A stretch of 64,000 nt of DNA from BJGV01 sp964194745 (GTDB taxonomy: Bacteria; Pseudomonadota; Gammaproteobacteria; Burkholderiales; Nitrosomonadaceae): the NCBI GenBank assembly GCA_965248035.1, contig OZ252054.1, positions 62,001 to 126,000 of the forward strand. Reading direction: 5' to 3'. Made by a program: the position numbers and the translations under genes. Below are positions 61,531-64,000 of this stretch, piece after piece (the stretch's first letter is position 1; each line of letters opens with the position of its first letter). The notes beneath the pieces are model-generated. The model did not search any database and was not told the origin of the DNA. It saw only the letters and a program-made list of their open reading frames with translations.

Positions 61531-62676
61531 CTACTTCGGTTTAAGTTTAGTTTCTTTATATAGCAGCACTAAATTATTTCTATGGATGAGCTCCGGCTCA
61601 TCCACATAGCCCAGAATACTCTCAATTTCACTGCTAGGACAACGTGATATTTTTTGGGTTTCTATGGCACTGTAATTAATGAGCCCACGAGCAATTTCTC
61701 TGCCTTCTAGATCAATGCAATTTACCACTTCTCCACGCTCGAAATTACCTGTCGTATTTGTTACGCCTATCGGTAGCAGACTTTTTCCTTCTACTGTAAG
61801 CGCCTTTACAGCACCTGCATCTAATGTTATTTTCCCTTGCATTTGTAGGTGATCTGCAAGCCACTGTTTGCGAGCCGCAAGCTTCATGGTTTTTGTCAAC
61901 AGTTGAGTACCGATTGCTTCACCTTGCACAAGCCGAACTAATACATTCGCTTCATGCCCTGATGCTATTACTGTATGGGCACCACTTCGTGCAGCACGTT
62001 TTGCTGCGATTATTTTTGTTAGCATACCTCCACGCCCGATGGCGCTTCCAACACCGCCCGCCATTGCCTCAATTGTAGGATCTTCAACCATAGCTTCATT
62101 TAGTAATCTAGCTTGCGTATCTATTCGTGGGTCAGCTGTAAAAAGTCCGGCTTGATCAGTGAGAATTATAAGTACATCAGCTTCAATCAGGTTTGTGACT
62201 AGTGCAGCTAGTGTGTCGTTGTCACCAAAACGAATTTCATCAGTTGCTACTGAGTCATTTTCATTGATAATCGGAACTACGTTCATGTTTAGCAACGCGG
62301 TAAGGGTCGAGCGGGCGTTGAGGTAGCGTTTGCGGTTTGATAAATCTTCATGGGTGAGCAGTAATTGTGCAGTTTGCAGTTTATGGTCTCGAAAGCAGGC
62401 TTCATAAGCCTGTATTAGCCCCATTTGCCCAACTGCGGCGGCAGCCTGCAATTTGTTCAGCGCATGAGGGCGTTTTTTCCAACTCAGACGCTGCATACCC
62501 TCAGCTATTGCGCCAGAAGAAACCAGCACGACTTCTTTTTTCTCTTGCTTGAGTTTTGCAATCTGCTCAGTCAAACGAGTGAGCGTAGCATGGTTAAGCC
62601 CCTGTCCTTGATTGGTGACTAGGCTACTACCAATTTTTATAACGATGCGCCGTGCTTGTTTTAAAATAGATTGCAT
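61531..62676 (-). CDS. proB: Glutamate 5-kinase
   Basis: 381 residues. Kinase domain: RIVIKIGSSLVTNQGQG, VVLVSSGAIAEGMQRL, IINENDSVATDEIRFGDNDT (substrate and ATP) and LIILTDQAGLFTADPR, VGSAIGRGGMLTKI. From about residue 285: PUA domain (LTVEGKSLLPIGVT, FERGEVVNC). First step of proline synthesis. The stop of obgE lies 14 bp upstream of the proB start, so they form one unit. Confidence 0.95.
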   Translation of the reverse strand: MQSILKQARRIVIKIGSSLVTNQGQGLNHATLTRLTEQIAKLKQEKKEVVLVSSGAIAEGMQRLSWKKRPHALNKLQAAAAVGQMGLIQAYEACFRDHKLQTAQLLLTHEDLSNRKRYLNARSTLTALLNMNVVPIINENDSVATDEIRFGDNDTLAALVTNLIEADVLIILTDQAGLFTADPRIDTQARLLNEAMVEDPTIEAMAGGVGSAIGRGGMLTKIIAAKRAARSGAHTVIASGHEANVLVRLVQGEAIGTQLLTKTMKLAARKQWLADHLQMQGKITLDAGAVKALTVEGKSLLPIGVTNTTGNFERGEVVNCIDLEGREIARGLINYSAIETQKISRCPSSEIESILGYVDEPELIHRNNLVLLYKETKLKPK

Positions 62677-62690
62677 ATTTAATTAAGAAT

Positions 62691-63719
62691 TCAAGAAGTT
62701 ACTGCTTCACATTCTTGTTCTAGATGTTCCATGATGGCATATGTCAATTCTCTGCACCCTTTACCAGAAAGTGCTGAAATGATAAAGCTTTTGCCCTTCC
62801 AGCCCAAACTATGAATAAATTTCGTACAAATTTTCTTACTTTCATCTTTAGTCAACATATCAGCTTTATTGAGTACCAACCAGCGCGGTTTTTGATAGAG
62901 TAATTCGTCATATTTCTTGAGTTCTATCATAATGGCGTTGGCATCACAAACTGAGTCAGTGCTGTCGTCTAGCGGTGCTATGTCAACTATGTGCAGTAAT
63001 AAACGTGTACGCGTCAGATGCTTCAGAAACTGATGACCTAAACCTGCGCCTTCTGCTGCCTTTTCGATTAGGCCAGGGATATCTGCCATAACGAAGCTGC
63101 GGTTGTGATCTACCCGTACCATACCAAGATTAGGGTATAGAGTGGTAAAGGGGTAATCCGCTACTTTCGGACGAGCAGAGGAGATTGCACGAATCAAGGT
63201 AGATTTGCCAGCGTTAGGCATTCCTAGAAGGCCCACATCTGCCAGTACTTTGAGTTCTAGCTTAAGATCAAACTCTTGCCCCGGTTCTCCGTGAGTGAAT
63301 TGACGTGGTGTACGGTTAGTACTGGATTTGAAATGTATATTGCCGAGCCCGCCTGTACCACCTTTAGCTAGTAAAGTCTTCTGTTGATGGTGCTTTAAGT
63401 CAGTGATGATCTCTCCAGTGTTTACGTCGCTGATGATAGTTCCAATTGGCATGCGCAACATGATATTTTCCGATCCTTTGCCATATCGGTCAGAGCCCCG
63501 CCCGTTCCCACCTTTTTTAGCGCGATGTATGCGGGCAAAACGGTAATCCACGAGTGTGTTGATATTACGGTCTGCGATAGCATATATACTGCCACCATCT
63601 CCACCATCTCCACCATCTGGCCCACCCTTCGGGATATATCTTTCCCGACGAAAGCTCGCAACTCCGTCTCCGCCTTTTCCTGCGATTACCTGAATTTTTG
63701 CTTCATCTATGAATTTCAT
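62691..63719 (-). CDS. obgE: GTPase ObgE/CgtA
   Basis: 342 residues. Obg domain: FIDEAKIQVIAGKGGDGVAS, RRERYIPKGGPDGGDGGDGG. G domain: GMPNAGKSTLIRAI (G1), DYPFTT, DIPGLIEKAAEGAGLG (G3), LVLNKADML (G4) and SALSGKG (G5). The negatively charged C-terminal tail is short. Acts in late 50S ribosome assembly and stress control. It follows rpmA with a terminator between, in the usual rplU-rpmA-obgE neighbourhood. Confidence 0.96.
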   Translation of the reverse strand: MKFIDEAKIQVIAGKGGDGVASFRRERYIPKGGPDGGDGGDGGSIYAIADRNINTLVDYRFARIHRAKKGGNGRGSDRYGKGSENIMLRMPIGTIISDVNTGEIITDLKHHQQKTLLAKGGTGGLGNIHFKSSTNRTPRQFTHGEPGQEFDLKLELKVLADVGLLGMPNAGKSTLIRAISSARPKVADYPFTTLYPNLGMVRVDHNRSFVMADIPGLIEKAAEGAGLGHQFLKHLTRTRLLLHIVDIAPLDDSTDSVCDANAIMIELKKYDELLYQKPRWLVLNKADMLTKDESKKICTKFIHSLGWKGKSFIISALSGKGCRELTYAIMEHLEQECEAVTS

Positions 63720-63756
63720 AGGATAACAAATTCCCTTGAATTAGTTTCTACCAATA

Positions 63757-63788
63757 AAAAAGCCCTACCATAGCGGCCAGGGCTTTTT
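63757..63788 (-). terminator. Terminator between rpmA and obgE
   Basis: AAAAAGCCCT and AGGGCTTTTT pair around a 12-base loop; U-runs lie on both sides, so it can end transcripts from either strand. On the minus strand it separates the ribosomal protein gene from obgE. Confidence 0.85.
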
Positions 63789-63807
63789 GTACAAGAACTA
63801 ACTAAAT

Positions 63808-64000
63808 CTAAACCGGAGTTATACTTACTGTTTTTCGTTGTTCTGACCCCTTTATGCTGAAGTTAACTTTTCCATTAATCTTAGCAAATAAGGTATGATC
63901 CCTGCCCATGCCAACGTTATCACCAGGGTGAACTTGTGTGCCACGTTGGCGAATGATGATACTACCTGCGGAGATTAATTCTCCACCAAATCTTTTAACA
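63808..64000 (-). CDS. rpmA: 50S ribosomal protein L27, N-terminus beyond window
   Basis: About 63 residues visible, C-terminal: RFGGELISAGSIIIRQRGTQ, HPGDNVGMGRDHTLFAKING, NFSIKGSEQRKTVSI, TAG at 63808. These are the invariant L27 blocks. The first 20 or so residues, including the AHKKGGGS start, lie outside. L27 reaches the peptidyl transferase centre. Confidence 0.95.
   Translation of the reverse strand, partial: VKRFGGELISAGSIIIRQRGTQVHPGDNVGMGRDHTLFAKINGKVNFSIKGSEQRKTVSITPV

Overview
The window looks like chromosomal DNA of a beta-proteobacterial ammonia oxidiser close to Nitrosomonas. Evidence: two adjacent cytochrome P460 genes (hydroxylamine chemistry), AT-leaning base composition, a Slp lipoprotein, a type IV pilin with a sigma-54 promoter, and the standard rpmA-obgE block at the right end. 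This assignment is an inference from gene content. No rRNA, complete tRNA or CRISPR array was recognised.

The most striking feature is a set of six IS1595-like (ISXO2-type DDE transposase) elements, five of which carry DNA-modification genes. Element alpha (about 2.04 kb, three copies: 4606-6605, 37878-39915, 49083-51129) carries transposase and a beta-class DNA methyltransferase. Element beta (7003-9755) carries transposase, methyltransferase, an EcoO109I/PmeII-like restriction endonuclease and a small fourth ORF between perfect 51-bp inverted repeats. Element gamma (16564-18890) carries transposase, a Dam-type methyltransferase and a small PD-(D/E)XK nuclease. A sixth, delta, enters from the left edge (1-987) and shows only a transposase. 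In alpha, beta and gamma the order is always transposase, methyltransferase, then further genes, with 4-bp ATGA overlaps. The transposase promoter has its -35 box inside the terminal repeat. The beta and gamma methyltransferase genes contain G10 and G16 tracts; gamma is out of frame as sequenced. These look like compact, possibly phase-variable, mobile restriction-modification cassettes. Copies alpha2, alpha3 and gamma have exact 8-bp target duplications. Alpha1 and beta do not, and they border broken EAL and pilin genes, which suggests rearrangement.

The core regions hold several recognisable systems. 25035-29591: a His/Met-rich periplasmic protein, an ECF sigma factor with its NrsF anti-sigma, and a divergent bufferin operon (bufA1-bufB-bufC-doxX), with matching GTAACC promoters facing both ways. 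29775-34846: GST, DCC protein, a second ECF sigma/zinc-finger pair with a DUF488 protein, two P460 cytochromes and a glutaredoxin-thioredoxin reductase fusion. 41389-48847: a seven-gene minus-strand arsenosugar-type operon (arsS, TVP38-flavoprotein fusion, two glycosyl/nucleotidyl transferase-like genes, a DUF3047 gene, arsM, PiT transporter). 51309-57261: YihY, a RecB/Cas4-like nuclease, RmuC and small or decaying genes. 58912-61413: rubrerythrin, a CCG-type Fe-S protein and DUF3501. 61531-64000: proB, obgE, rpmA.

Regions between these hold many short hypothetical genes, decayed genes (GST cut by alpha2, a beta-propeller/beta-helix gene with a frameshift, a Sel1 fragment, an Arg/Gln-rich secreted protein), a dispersed palindrome family near 1.1, 1.6, 4.2 and 12.7 kb, and four relics of one short protein C-terminus near 1.0, 4.3, 12.8 and 15.3 kb.
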